A DNA stretch of 64,000 bases, taken from positions 372,001 through 436,000 of the forward strand of contig JADJNF010000008.1 of assembly GCA_016714445.1 (NCBI GenBank), in the 5' to 3' direction. Of this stretch, positions 9,268 through 16,670 are shown piece after piece. The notes beneath the pieces were generated by a model. The model was not told the origin of the DNA. It ran no database searches and saw nothing but the letters and a program-made list of their open reading frames with translations. Numbering within the stretch: position 1 is the stretch's first letter; each line of letters starts with the position of its first letter. Position numbers and translations under genes: made by a program. The DNA comes from Saprospiraceae bacterium (GTDB taxonomy: Bacteria > Bacteroidota > Bacteroidia > Chitinophagales > Saprospiraceae).

Positions 9268-10707
9268 ATGGAAATTAACCGATATCAAGAAAGCGCTGAT
9301 TTTTTAATCAATTATTTATCAAATAACAAATCTCAAGGAGATTTACGTTCAATTAGCAATGAAAAAAAAGTGAAATTATTAATTTTCACTAGTGAAGTTT
9401 TGGTGAAAATGAGAAGAGATTCTGATACTTACCATGACGAAAGGAACAATTTTTTTGATAATGAATTAATCATATGTTTAGATCTAAATTATGCAAAAAT
9501 TAGGTACGGGTCATATACAAGTATTACAGAATTAATTAAAATACTGTGGGAAGAAAACTTGATTTTAAAAGATAATGAACTTAAAAAGCTATTTATAGAT
9601 TCTGTCAACTATTTAATGTACGGCTTATTGGATACTGAATATCCTTACAAATCTATGTTATTAGCTTTGCAAAATTATGTCATAAAAGAAAATATATCTA
9701 CAGACTTTCAAACTAGCATTTTGACTAATTTAATGGAAGGGAAATACAAAGATCAATTAAATTTCAATCAAAAAGTAAGAAATATTTTTGGAACATACTC
9801 AAAAAATAAAGAAAATATTGACCTTAATTTATATATTGACCCTTTTGATCTTGTTGGTAAATTTCAATACAACTTCTTTACAAAAAATTCTGAGTACAGT
9901 AATGAACTGCTAAGTTTGTTTTTTGAAGATTATAATAAATCTATTCCTTCAAAAAAATGGATTGCAAAAGCAGAAGAACTTTTGAAAAATATAGAAAAAA
10001 AATATTTAAACGACTACCTACAAAATAGTTTTGAAAATGTATTAGAATGGCTTTCTTCAGCTCATGCTTCATCGCATTTTAGTGATTTTATGGTTCCTAA
10101 CACTTATCGCTGGTTTTACGATAAAAATAGCCAATTAATACGTAGTACTTGTTGGTTAGCTGGCCTTGTAAACGATGAAAAACTGAATCAAACACTTTAT
10201 AACCTTACATTGGATTGTTTTAAGCAAAGAATAAAAATAGGACCATTATTGCCTGTGATTGGGAATGCAGGACTTTTTGCTTTTTCTTTACTGCCATCAA
10301 GTGAAGGGATTAAATATTTAAGTCAACTTAAGTCTAAAATTAAAACTAGTGTAGCTCTAAAACTCATTGACAAATACATCGCCGAGCTCGCCTTGAAATC
10401 TGGCAAAACCAAAGATCAAATGGAAGATGAAAATGTTCCCCATTTTGATTTTGATAGCCATAGAGTAAAAGAATATACCTATGGTAATATTACTGCTAAG
10501 GTTCAGATTACGAAGTATAATACAGTATCTCTTGAGTGGTCAGTAGATCAGAAATCACAGAAAAGTGTTCCTGCACAAATGAAATCGGACTATCCTACGG
10601 AACTAAAAGCGTTACAAAAACAATTCAAAGAAATAAAAGAAACCCTTTCTGCCCAAATCAAAAGAGTAGAAATCCTTTTATTTGGCAGATCGCAAATGGA
10701 ATTTTGA
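9268..10707 (+). CDS. DUF4132 protein B, N-terminal part, split by frameshifts
   Basis: The 479-residue frame begins with a helical region of about 385 residues, then enters the DUF4132 domain at KSGKTKDQMEDENVPHFDFD, which parallels DUF4132 protein A (SELGITQDQLSDRIIPDFDF). It stops at 10705-10707 within the domain, where A has SGRKWLFDEW. The missing part continues in other frames up to the 10912 frame. The reconstructed protein spans 9268-11739, about 824 residues. It follows the Gly-Gly protein by 42 bp and precedes the E1-like gene, so it is a candidate partner or target of that pair. This is inference from gene order. Confidence 0.75.
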   Translation: MEINRYQESADFLINYLSNNKSQGDLRSISNEKKVKLLIFTSEVLVKMRRDSDTYHDERNNFFDNELIICLDLNYAKIRYGSYTSITELIKILWEENLILKDNELKKLFIDSVNYLMYGLLDTEYPYKSMLLALQNYVIKENISTDFQTSILTNLMEGKYKDQLNFNQKVRNIFGTYSKNKENIDLNLYIDPFDLVGKFQYNFFTKNSEYSNELLSLFFEDYNKSIPSKKWIAKAEELLKNIEKKYLNDYLQNSFENVLEWLSSAHASSHFSDFMVPNTYRWFYDKNSQLIRSTCWLAGLVNDEKLNQTLYNLTLDCFKQRIKIGPLLPVIGNAGLFAFSLLPSSEGIKYLSQLKSKIKTSVALKLIDKYIAELALKSGKTKDQMEDENVPHFDFDSHRVKEYTYGNITAKVQITKYNTVSLEWSVDQKSQKSVPAQMKSDYPTELKALQKQFKEIKETLSAQIKRVEILLFGRSQMEF

Positions 10708-10911
10708 TGAATGGACTCCTTTTTTCACCAGCACGGACTAATGTCAGCCATATCCCGACCACTGATTTGGGCGTTTATCCTTGACGACAAAAGATACCAT
10801 TGATGTATATCGAAGGTGTATGGAAAGATGAAAATGATCATATAGTAAATATTTCTAGACCAAAATCCTTCATTAAGCCTTTGGCATCCCATCCATGCAT
10901 CTGCCGACTCT
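10680..10911 (+). pseudogene. Middle of DUF4132 protein B, four frameshifts
   Basis: Family-like sequence runs through this segment but changes frame four times. The pieces are ADRKWNFDEWTPFF (frame of 10682), HGLMSAISRPLIWAFILDD (10732), IPLMYIEGVWKDENDHIVN (10794) and LWHPIHASADSVMRWRQIL (10879 onward). Each change can be explained by one base in a short run: a T-run at 10680-10683, T6 at 10720-10725, A4 at 10789-10792 and CC at 10878-10879. The changes cancel so that the last piece is back in the original frame. Either this gene is decaying or the local consensus is poor. Confidence 0.7.
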
Positions 10912-11739
10912 GTGATGAGATGGCGTCAAATCTTACAGAAATATAAGATAGCCCAACCCATAAAACAAGCATACCGCGAAGTCTATATTATCACGGAAGC
11001 CGAAGCAAATACACGAAGTTACTCCAATAGATTTGCAGCACATATTCTTAAAAATTATCAGTTCGGCGCATTGTGTAAGCTTAGAAATTGGAAACGATTC
11101 AATCAGTTTCATGGCGGCGGCCCTCCAGAACTGACTCTCAAAAATCATAAAATTAAGGTCCAATATTTTGTAGATTTTGCACATTACGACAACTCGGGAC
11201 AATATCTTACCACTGACCAAGTAAGGTTTTATAAGAATAATGAACAGATGGACCTGGTGGATGTACCCAAAATACTATTTTCTGAAGCACTCAGAGATGT
11301 TGACATGTTTGTAGGTGTGTGTAGCATAGGTAATGATGCGGCGTGGCGAGATGGTGGCCACCAATTTGGACAGGACTATTGGCAGTCTTATTCTTTTGGT
11401 GACCTATCAGAAGTAGCAAAAACAAGGAAAGAAATTCTTACTGGTATTCTTTCTAAATTAAAAGTAGCCAAAGTAAGCCATATTGATGGAAATTTCTTGG
11501 TAGTCAAAGGAAAAATCAGGACATACAAGATTCATCTAGGCAGTACTAATATTTTGATGGAACCCAATAATCAATACTTGTGCATCGTTCAAGACAGAAG
11601 TTCGTCAGCCGGAGCCAAATTATTTATTCCATTTGAGGGTGATGAAGGATTATCCATCATCATTTCGAAAGCTTTGCTTCTTGCTGAAGATGACAAAATC
11701 AGTGATAGCAGTATAGTGAGTCAAATAAAAATGAGATAA
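10912..11739 (+). CDS. DUF4132 protein B, C-terminal part
   Basis: These 275 residues complete the second DUF4132 protein. Features include IKQAYREVYIITEAE, then ILFSEALRDVDMFV, the equivalent of the place where protein A ends. The extra C-terminal domain follows: FLVVKGKIRTYKIHLGS, then LCIVQD, IPFEGDEGLSIIISKALLLA and SIVSQIK. That last domain is typical of long WGR/DUF4132 proteins and I believe it is now a separate Pfam family (DUF7737). The true frame extends upstream to at least 10879, so the ATG at 10912 is internal. The stop is 2 bp before the E1-like start. Confidence 0.75.
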   Translation: MMRWRQILQKYKIAQPIKQAYREVYIITEAEANTRSYSNRFAAHILKNYQFGALCKLRNWKRFNQFHGGGPPELTLKNHKIKVQYFVDFAHYDNSGQYLTTDQVRFYKNNEQMDLVDVPKILFSEALRDVDMFVGVCSIGNDAAWRDGGHQFGQDYWQSYSFGDLSEVAKTRKEILTGILSKLKVAKVSHIDGNFLVVKGKIRTYKIHLGSTNILMEPNNQYLCIVQDRSSSAGAKLFIPFEGDEGLSIIISKALLLAEDDKISDSSIVSQIKMR

Positions 11740-11741
11740 CA

Positions 11742-12452
11742 TTGTCAAGATATTCACAGCAGATCTCTTTACCTGAATTAGGGAAAAAAGGGCAAAAGCA
11801 ACTTTCTGAAGCTCGAATTCTTATTATTGGCGCTGGAGGATTGGGGAATCCACTAGCGACTTATTTGGCAGCAATGGGTGTAGGATATATCACAATATTA
11901 GACGGTGATATCATCAACGAGACCAACTTACATAGACAATTTTGTTTTCGGGACAAAGATATTAACAAACACAAAAGCCAAACATTGGCAGAATGCTTAA
12001 AAAATCATAATCCTGGTTTAACTATAAATTATTTTAATCATTTCCTAAATGAAAAAAATGCATCTGAATTCATACAAAATCATGATGTGGTTTGTGATTG
12101 TACAGATAATGTAACCGCTCGAATTTTGATTGATAAAATATGCGGTGAAAAGAGAAAACCATTAATTTATGCAACGGTAGTTGGTTGGTCGGGATATGTT
12201 GCTGTATTGCATTATAAAAAAGGTGTTGAGTTAAATGATATATTTTCGATAGAATCACTTCTGAAAAACCCAATAATTGATTGTAATAACGTAGGTGTTA
12301 TGCCTTCTGTTTGTGGCATTATTGCATCAATCCAAGCCACAGAATTAATAAAATGTATTTTAGAAGACCCTTTTGTTTCCGATGGTAAAATCATCTGCTT
12401 TGATGGGAGAAAAATGGAATTCAGAAAATTTAAGATAAATTCCAATAGCTGA
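11742..12452 (+). CDS. E1-like adenylating enzyme (ThiF/MoeB/HesA family)
   Basis: The 236-residue protein has all core adenylation residues of the E1 superfamily: nucleotide loop IGAGGLGNP (residues 29-37), LDGD at 53-56, the arginine in NLHRQF (62-67), lysine in KHKSQ (76-80) and aspartate in DCTDNV (119-124). Cys181 in IIDCNNVGVMPSVCG aligns with the conserved cysteine of MoeB/ThiF that can form a thioester or persulfide. The zinc-binding CxxC pairs of MoeB and ThiF are absent. These enzymes adenylate the C-terminal glycine of a ubiquitin-like or sulfur-carrier protein. The only such candidate nearby is the Gly-Gly protein at 8836-9225; no thi or moa genes adjoin. The start is the TTG at 11742, next to the DUF4132 stop, so translation is probably coupled. 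Confidence 0.88.
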   Translation: MSRYSQQISLPELGKKGQKQLSEARILIIGAGGLGNPLATYLAAMGVGYITILDGDIINETNLHRQFCFRDKDINKHKSQTLAECLKNHNPGLTINYFNHFLNEKNASEFIQNHDVVCDCTDNVTARILIDKICGEKRKPLIYATVVGWSGYVAVLHYKKGVELNDIFSIESLLKNPIIDCNNVGVMPSVCGIIASIQATELIKCILEDPFVSDGKIICFDGRKMEFRKFKINSNS

Positions 12453-12941
12453 CCAAATTTTAAGTACCGGTTTTAGTGTTATTAAAGTAATCAAAACTTA
12501 TAATTAAAATGAACCTGTACATCAGGATGATTTTCCTGAGCCATCTTTAGTGTCTGTGTGTTGTCTTCCAGGAAAACAAGTTTTCAACCAGTATTTTGTG
12601 CTTGAATAGAGGCCATGCTAAAAAGATGAAAGCAATCTGAGATGGCATCGTGATTTTCATAACAAAGTAAACTATGTTTTTGGATTACTAAAAAAACTCA
12701 CTGGACAAAATTATATTCTTATCTTTGTGATCGTGGTTTATATAATTTCTATTCCATAGCCAAGTATAATATTGCTGGAAAAAACATAAGGAAATGAAGG
12801 TTAAATTGATGACTATAAATTGTTGTGTTACCACAAACCTTACTTTATTTATTTCCAATCTATTGCTTTATGGTAGGAATGTATTCATAATCGAAAACGG
12901 GGAGGTTTAACCAATTCAACAACTTAGTAAAATATTAATTT
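12453..12941. other. 489-bp non-coding stretch between the E1 gene and folB
   Basis: No intact gene is visible. The minus strand around 12530-12670 reads as a short coding-like stretch (LVFLEDNTQTLKMAQENHP) interrupted by a stop, so it may be a gene remnant, but I do not recognise it. The folB promoter presumably lies in the last 100 bp; no exact TAnnTTTG box was found there. Confidence 0.4.
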
Positions 12942-13292
12942 ATGAAAACAAAAGTCGCCATCAAAGGAGCTGAATTTTTTGCTTATCATGGTTTTTATGA
13001 TGAAGAGCGCAAAGCAGGAAATACTTTTATAATAGATGCTCAGGTGACTCTCAAAACCTTTGACACTTCTGATGATAATATCTGTGATACTGTAAATTAT
13101 GAACAGATATACACCATTTGCAAACAGGAAATGGAGAAAACTCAAAAACTCCTGGAAACAGTGGTATGGAATATCATAACCAGATGTAGGGATGAGCTAA
13201 AAAATGTGCATAGCGCTACCGTCCGTATTGAAAAAATTGCTCCACAACTGGGAGGTAAAGTAGAGAAGTCCGTGGTGGAGATGGAGTATTGA
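12942..13292 (+). CDS. folB: Dihydroneopterin aldolase
   Basis: The 116-residue protein is full length for FolB, which converts 7,8-dihydroneopterin to 6-hydroxymethyl-7,8-dihydropterin and glycolaldehyde in folate synthesis. Family features are the N-terminal HGFYDEERKAGN (including the substrate-binding Glu), the VNYEQIY segment with its conserved Tyr, and IEKIAPQLGG near the C-terminus with the active-site Lys. No other folate gene is adjacent. It is cytoplasmic and probably an octamer like its relatives. Confidence 0.93.
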   Translation: MKTKVAIKGAEFFAYHGFYDEERKAGNTFIIDAQVTLKTFDTSDDNICDTVNYEQIYTICKQEMEKTQKLLETVVWNIITRCRDELKNVHSATVRIEKIAPQLGGKVEKSVVEMEY

Positions 13293-13372
13293 TATCAAAA
13301 ATTATATTTTATAATATCAATTATTTCGTTCTCAGGTTTGAAAAAAACCATATATTTAGGGAAATTTTAGAC

Positions 13373-14830
13373 ATGGGATTGAATACGTCAAAGAGAAATA
13401 TATACTTGTTTTTATTGGTTTTTACAGCTTTTGCCGGCATCGGTCAAAACAATACTTTAAAATACGTAAGCAATACCAACATTTGGCAGATGAGTAGCCC
13501 TGCCTGGGTTACTGCTGCGGGTTCATGGCAGGTTTCCTTTTCAAAAGATAGCGTACTAATCGGAGCAAAATATTATTTTGAAAAAATTATCGATGATAAG
13601 AAAAATCCGGGATGGAAAGGTACGAATAGTTATTTCAGACAAGAAGATGGCAAAGTGTATAACTTAAAAAACCAGGGGGAAGTTTTGCAATACAATTTTG
13701 ATTTGACTTTGGGCGATACTGTAAACGTGGATGATCATGGCCTTCTTAATGTTCTCCGTATCAATGACACATTGACCCTTGATGGTCAAGTGAGAAAAAA
13801 AATAATTCTAAACAAAAATTGCGTTGGTTCAAACCAAGGATCAATTATCTGGATAGAAGGGATAGGAGAAGTGAAAAATGGGTTTTCAATACCTTTTTCC
13901 TGTACCATTGCCGATCCTGAACCAAGTATGGATTGTTTTTTGCAAAATGATAAAGTAGTTTTTTCCGAGCACTTTTGTCTTGATCCTTATGAGTATAAAA
14001 AAATGGTGAGCCACCAATATATATGGCAGGTAGAAGTCTCTAAAAGTGGACTTCCTGGTGTAATTGACAGATTGTATAGATTTGGTGGCAATAAATATTT
14101 CAATGGGAAATTATACACTGAACTGCTGAAATCTGAAGGCTATACCAAAACTTCCGTGTTATGGAATGGTACAGGAATGTTCTTCAGGGAAGAAGGTAAT
14201 GTAATATATTATCTGGACCATGATTCTGAGATACCCTATTTTGATTTTAATCTTTCTGAAGGGGATTCATTTGCTATTTTATACGGTGTTGTCACGAATG
14301 TTCATGTCGTAAAAACGGATACCATTTATTTGGAAGATAATAAACCCAGAAAGCGGTTTTATCTGGGATGTGATTCCTTATCTGATGATAATGAAGTTGA
14401 ATGGATAGAGGGAATCGGAGACGTTTCTTCATTTTTATATTCATTTTTTTCCTGTACACTTTTTGACCCCACTGAAGTTTTAAGTTTAAAATGTGTTTTA
14501 TTGGCCAATAATTATAAAGAAATTTTCCGGACTGAAGGTGTCCAGGGTTGTTTTTTGGCAAATGTTTTTGAAATCGAAAATAATATCAAAAAAAATCTAA
14601 CGGTCTATCCAAACCCTACATCAGGTATGATTAAGATAAAGTCAGAAGTCCCACTCAGAGGGAAGATATTCATTCGTGATTTTTCTGGAAAGATTCTTTT
14701 AGAGAAAATTTTTGATCAGGGAATGAAAATGGAAGAAATCAATATTGAAAATTTTCATTCTGGCATTTATTTATACACCTTTCGAGGAGAAAACGGAAAA
14801 TACTTTTACGGGAAAATTATAGTTCAATAA
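13373..14830 (+). CDS. Secreted protein with T9SS type A sorting domain
   Basis: The ATG at 13373 gives a 485-residue protein with a signal peptide (LFLLVFTAFAGIGQ). An upstream frame back to 13289 is less likely because it would bury the signal. The body has two related domains of about 190 residues, each beginning with IWQ and ending in a WIEGIG and FSCT block. The C-terminus (VYPNPTSG, then a beta-rich tail ending YGKIIVQ) is a type IX secretion sorting domain, so the protein should cross the outer membrane and be anchored or released. The function of the repeat domain is unknown. It converges directly on the ferredoxin gene with no gap. Confidence 0.85.
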   Translation: MGLNTSKRNIYLFLLVFTAFAGIGQNNTLKYVSNTNIWQMSSPAWVTAAGSWQVSFSKDSVLIGAKYYFEKIIDDKKNPGWKGTNSYFRQEDGKVYNLKNQGEVLQYNFDLTLGDTVNVDDHGLLNVLRINDTLTLDGQVRKKIILNKNCVGSNQGSIIWIEGIGEVKNGFSIPFSCTIADPEPSMDCFLQNDKVVFSEHFCLDPYEYKKMVSHQYIWQVEVSKSGLPGVIDRLYRFGGNKYFNGKLYTELLKSEGYTKTSVLWNGTGMFFREEGNVIYYLDHDSEIPYFDFNLSEGDSFAILYGVVTNVHVVKTDTIYLEDNKPRKRFYLGCDSLSDDNEVEWIEGIGDVSSFLYSFFSCTLFDPTEVLSLKCVLLANNYKEIFRTEGVQGCFLANVFEIENNIKKNLTVYPNPTSGMIKIKSEVPLRGKIFIRDFSGKILLEKIFDQGMKMEEINIENFHSGIYLYTFRGENGKYFYGKIIVQ

Positions 14831-15163
14831 TTACTCTACAGATACAGGAGCAAGTTTTACTATGAGTCCATCTATTTCTTCCGTGATTTTTATCTGACAT
14901 CCCAGTCGGGAATTTGCTTTGACAAAAAAGGCCTGATCAAGCATGTTTTCTTCATCTTCTGAAGGCTCGGACAGTATATGGTCACTAATAATATACATAT
15001 GACATGATGCACATAATGCCATGCCTCCACATATACCCTCCACAGGTAGTTCGTGGGATTTACATACTTCCATCATATTCATGGACATATCAGTAGGGGC
15101 ATCCAGACAATGCTCCAGACCTTCCCTGTCTATGACTGTGACTTTTATTAAATTGTTCTCCAT
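14831..15163 (-). CDS. 2Fe-2S ferredoxin, adrenodoxin type
   Basis: The start at 15163 (MENNLIKV) gives 110 residues; a longer frame to 15199 adds only an unlikely MHVGKKPRQ leader. Four cluster ligands are present: the C-x5-C-x2-C group in GICGGMALCASCHMY and a fourth Cys in RLGCQI. The SEDEENML segment between them is typical of adrenodoxin-like ferredoxins of iron-sulfur assembly or oxygenase chains. The flavoprotein reductase gene lies 91 bp upstream on the same strand, so the two probably form an electron-transfer pair. Confidence 0.9.
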   Translation of the reverse strand: MENNLIKVTVIDREGLEHCLDAPTDMSMNMMEVCKSHELPVEGICGGMALCASCHMYIISDHILSEPSEDEENMLDQAFFVKANSRLGCQIKITEEIDGLIVKLAPVSVE

Positions 15164-15254
15164 TGAGTGGTATTGTCTTGGTTTTTTACCGACGTGCAAA
15201 AATAGCGCATGTTTACGCTAATCAGTGTCACAAATGTTACTTGTAAAGAATATT

Positions 15255-16262
15255 TTATTCAAAGCCATTTACTCCGGCCACTGTGGTGTATTTGAAGGAC
15301 AGCTTTTGCTCGGGATAAATGTATTTGAAAGCGGATTGAACCATGAGTGTCCCTTCATGGAAGCCACATAGGATAAGTTTAAGTTTGCCCGGATAAGTAT
15401 TGATATCACCAATAGCATATATACCAGGTACATTTGTACTGTAGTCTACCGTATTTACTACGATAGCATTGTCATTGATATCAAGTCCCCACTCACCAAT
15501 GGGACCAAGTTTTGGAGCTAAACCAAATAATGGAATAAAGTAATCAGCCGGATATGCATAGTTATCTTTTCCTTCTTCTTCAATCATAATTTCTTTCAGT
15601 ACTCCGTTTCCGTTGAGACCTATGGCTTGTGCATTAGTAATAAGATTGATTTTTCCGGCATGTGCAAGTTCCATTACTTTTTCAACAGAATCCAAGGCGC
15701 CTCTAAATGATGTTCGCCTGTGTACCAATGAAACTTCATCCGCAATATCTGCCAGAATGATACTCCAATCCAGTGCTGAATCTCCTCCACCTGCTACCAA
15801 CACTCTTTTTCCTTTATATTTTGCCGGATCTTTGATGATATAATCTACTCCCTTATCCTCGTACTGCTCGATATTTTCAATAGGAGGTTTACGAGGTTCA
15901 AAACAACCTAAACCACCAGCTATAGCAACCACGGGTGCGTAAATTGTAGTGCCTTTGCTGGTGGTAAGTTTAAATAGTTTATCTTCTACTTTTTCAAGTT
16001 TTTCAGCTCGTTCGCCCAGCGTAAATCCGGGTTTAAAAGGTTCTATCTGTTTCATGAGATTGCTGACAAGATCTCCCGCCAATACACTGGGGTATCCGGG
16101 AATATCATAAATGGGTTTTTTGGGATAAATCTCAGTCAGTTGTCCTCCAGGCTGTCCCAGAGAATCTACAAGATGACATTTCATCTTTAATAATCCTGCT
16201 TCAAATACTGTAAATAAACCTACCGGACCTGCTCCGATTATTAAAATATCTGTACGAATCAT
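15255..16262 (-). CDS. Ferredoxin--NADP+ reductase, thioredoxin-reductase-like type
   Basis: The 335-residue protein matches the YumC/TrxR-like ferredoxin-NADP reductases. It has an FAD-binding loop IIGAGPVGLFTVFEAG at the N-terminus and an NADP-binding loop VLVAGGGDSALDWS around residue 160. The redox-active CxxC of true thioredoxin reductases is absent at the usual place, which favours the ferredoxin reductase role. The C-terminal GIYAIGDI segment binds FAD. It is encoded just upstream of the ferredoxin gene on the same strand, its likely partner. Confidence 0.88.
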   Translation of the reverse strand: MIRTDILIIGAGPVGLFTVFEAGLLKMKCHLVDSLGQPGGQLTEIYPKKPIYDIPGYPSVLAGDLVSNLMKQIEPFKPGFTLGERAEKLEKVEDKLFKLTTSKGTTIYAPVVAIAGGLGCFEPRKPPIENIEQYEDKGVDYIIKDPAKYKGKRVLVAGGGDSALDWSIILADIADEVSLVHRRTSFRGALDSVEKVMELAHAGKINLITNAQAIGLNGNGVLKEIMIEEEGKDNYAYPADYFIPLFGLAPKLGPIGEWGLDINDNAIVVNTVDYSTNVPGIYAIGDINTYPGKLKLILCGFHEGTLMVQSAFKYIYPEQKLSFKYTTVAGVNGFE

Positions 16263-16266
16263 AGTG

Positions 16267-16274
16267 CAAAGATA
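16267..16274 (-). promoter_or_regulatory. Bacteroidota -7 box before the ferredoxin reductase gene
   Basis: The minus strand reads TATCTTTG and then CACT directly before the ATG at 16262. The spacing would put the transcription start at or next to the start codon, so the message may be leaderless. No clear -33 box is seen. Confidence 0.45.
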
Positions 16275-16440
16275 ATATTTTATGCAAAACTATTAAAATA
16301 AAAAATTTAATAACAATCAATGGCAAAAGTTGGTTGCAAAAGTATTTTAACTTGAATAAAATCAAATGATTAACCGAAATGATAATAATCATATTTTGCC
16401 ACAATAAAATATTCGATATTTACATTTTCAATCCTAAATC

Positions 16441-16554
16441 ATGATAACAAAAATACTTATTGCTGTTATAATTTTGCATCTTGTTGCTGGATTTGGATTT
16501 ATATTGTGGAAACTCAACGGTCCGGTTGATGAAGAAGATTCAGGTGAAAATTGA
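16441..16554 (+). CDS. Small single-pass membrane protein, 37 residues
   Basis: An ATG frame encodes a hydrophobic helix (ILIAVIILHLVAGFGFILW) followed by a short acidic tail PVDEEDSGEN. Start and stop are clean and it occupies an otherwise empty gap between divergent neighbours. The regular membrane segment followed by a charged tail suggests a real small protein. I do not recognise a family. Confidence 0.5.
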   Translation: MITKILIAVIILHLVAGFGFILWKLNGPVDEEDSGEN

Positions 16555-16670
16555 TGGTTCTTAAGCGAAGTTTTAGTAAGGTTTGATGACATATTTTTGG
16601 CATTAAAAAAAGTCAGGATATGATAATTTAAAAAATTACTACCTTTAGACCTTAAAAGAAAAACTGAAAG

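Noticed and set aside
11742..12452. E1-like gene as part of thiamine synthesis (thiF) or molybdopterin synthesis (moeB)
   Set aside because: No thi or moa genes are nearby, and the gene is embedded in the DUF4132 locus next to a Gly-Gly protein; an ordinary role cannot be excluded, but context argues against it.
8836..12452. CBASS- or Bil-type ubiquitin-like defence operon
   Set aside because: No CD-NTase, E2-like or JAB-type peptidase gene is seen, so the known forms do not fit.
12453..12941. Intact gene in the gap before folB
   Set aside because: Frames are short, carry stops and show no start-stop structure; at most a remnant.
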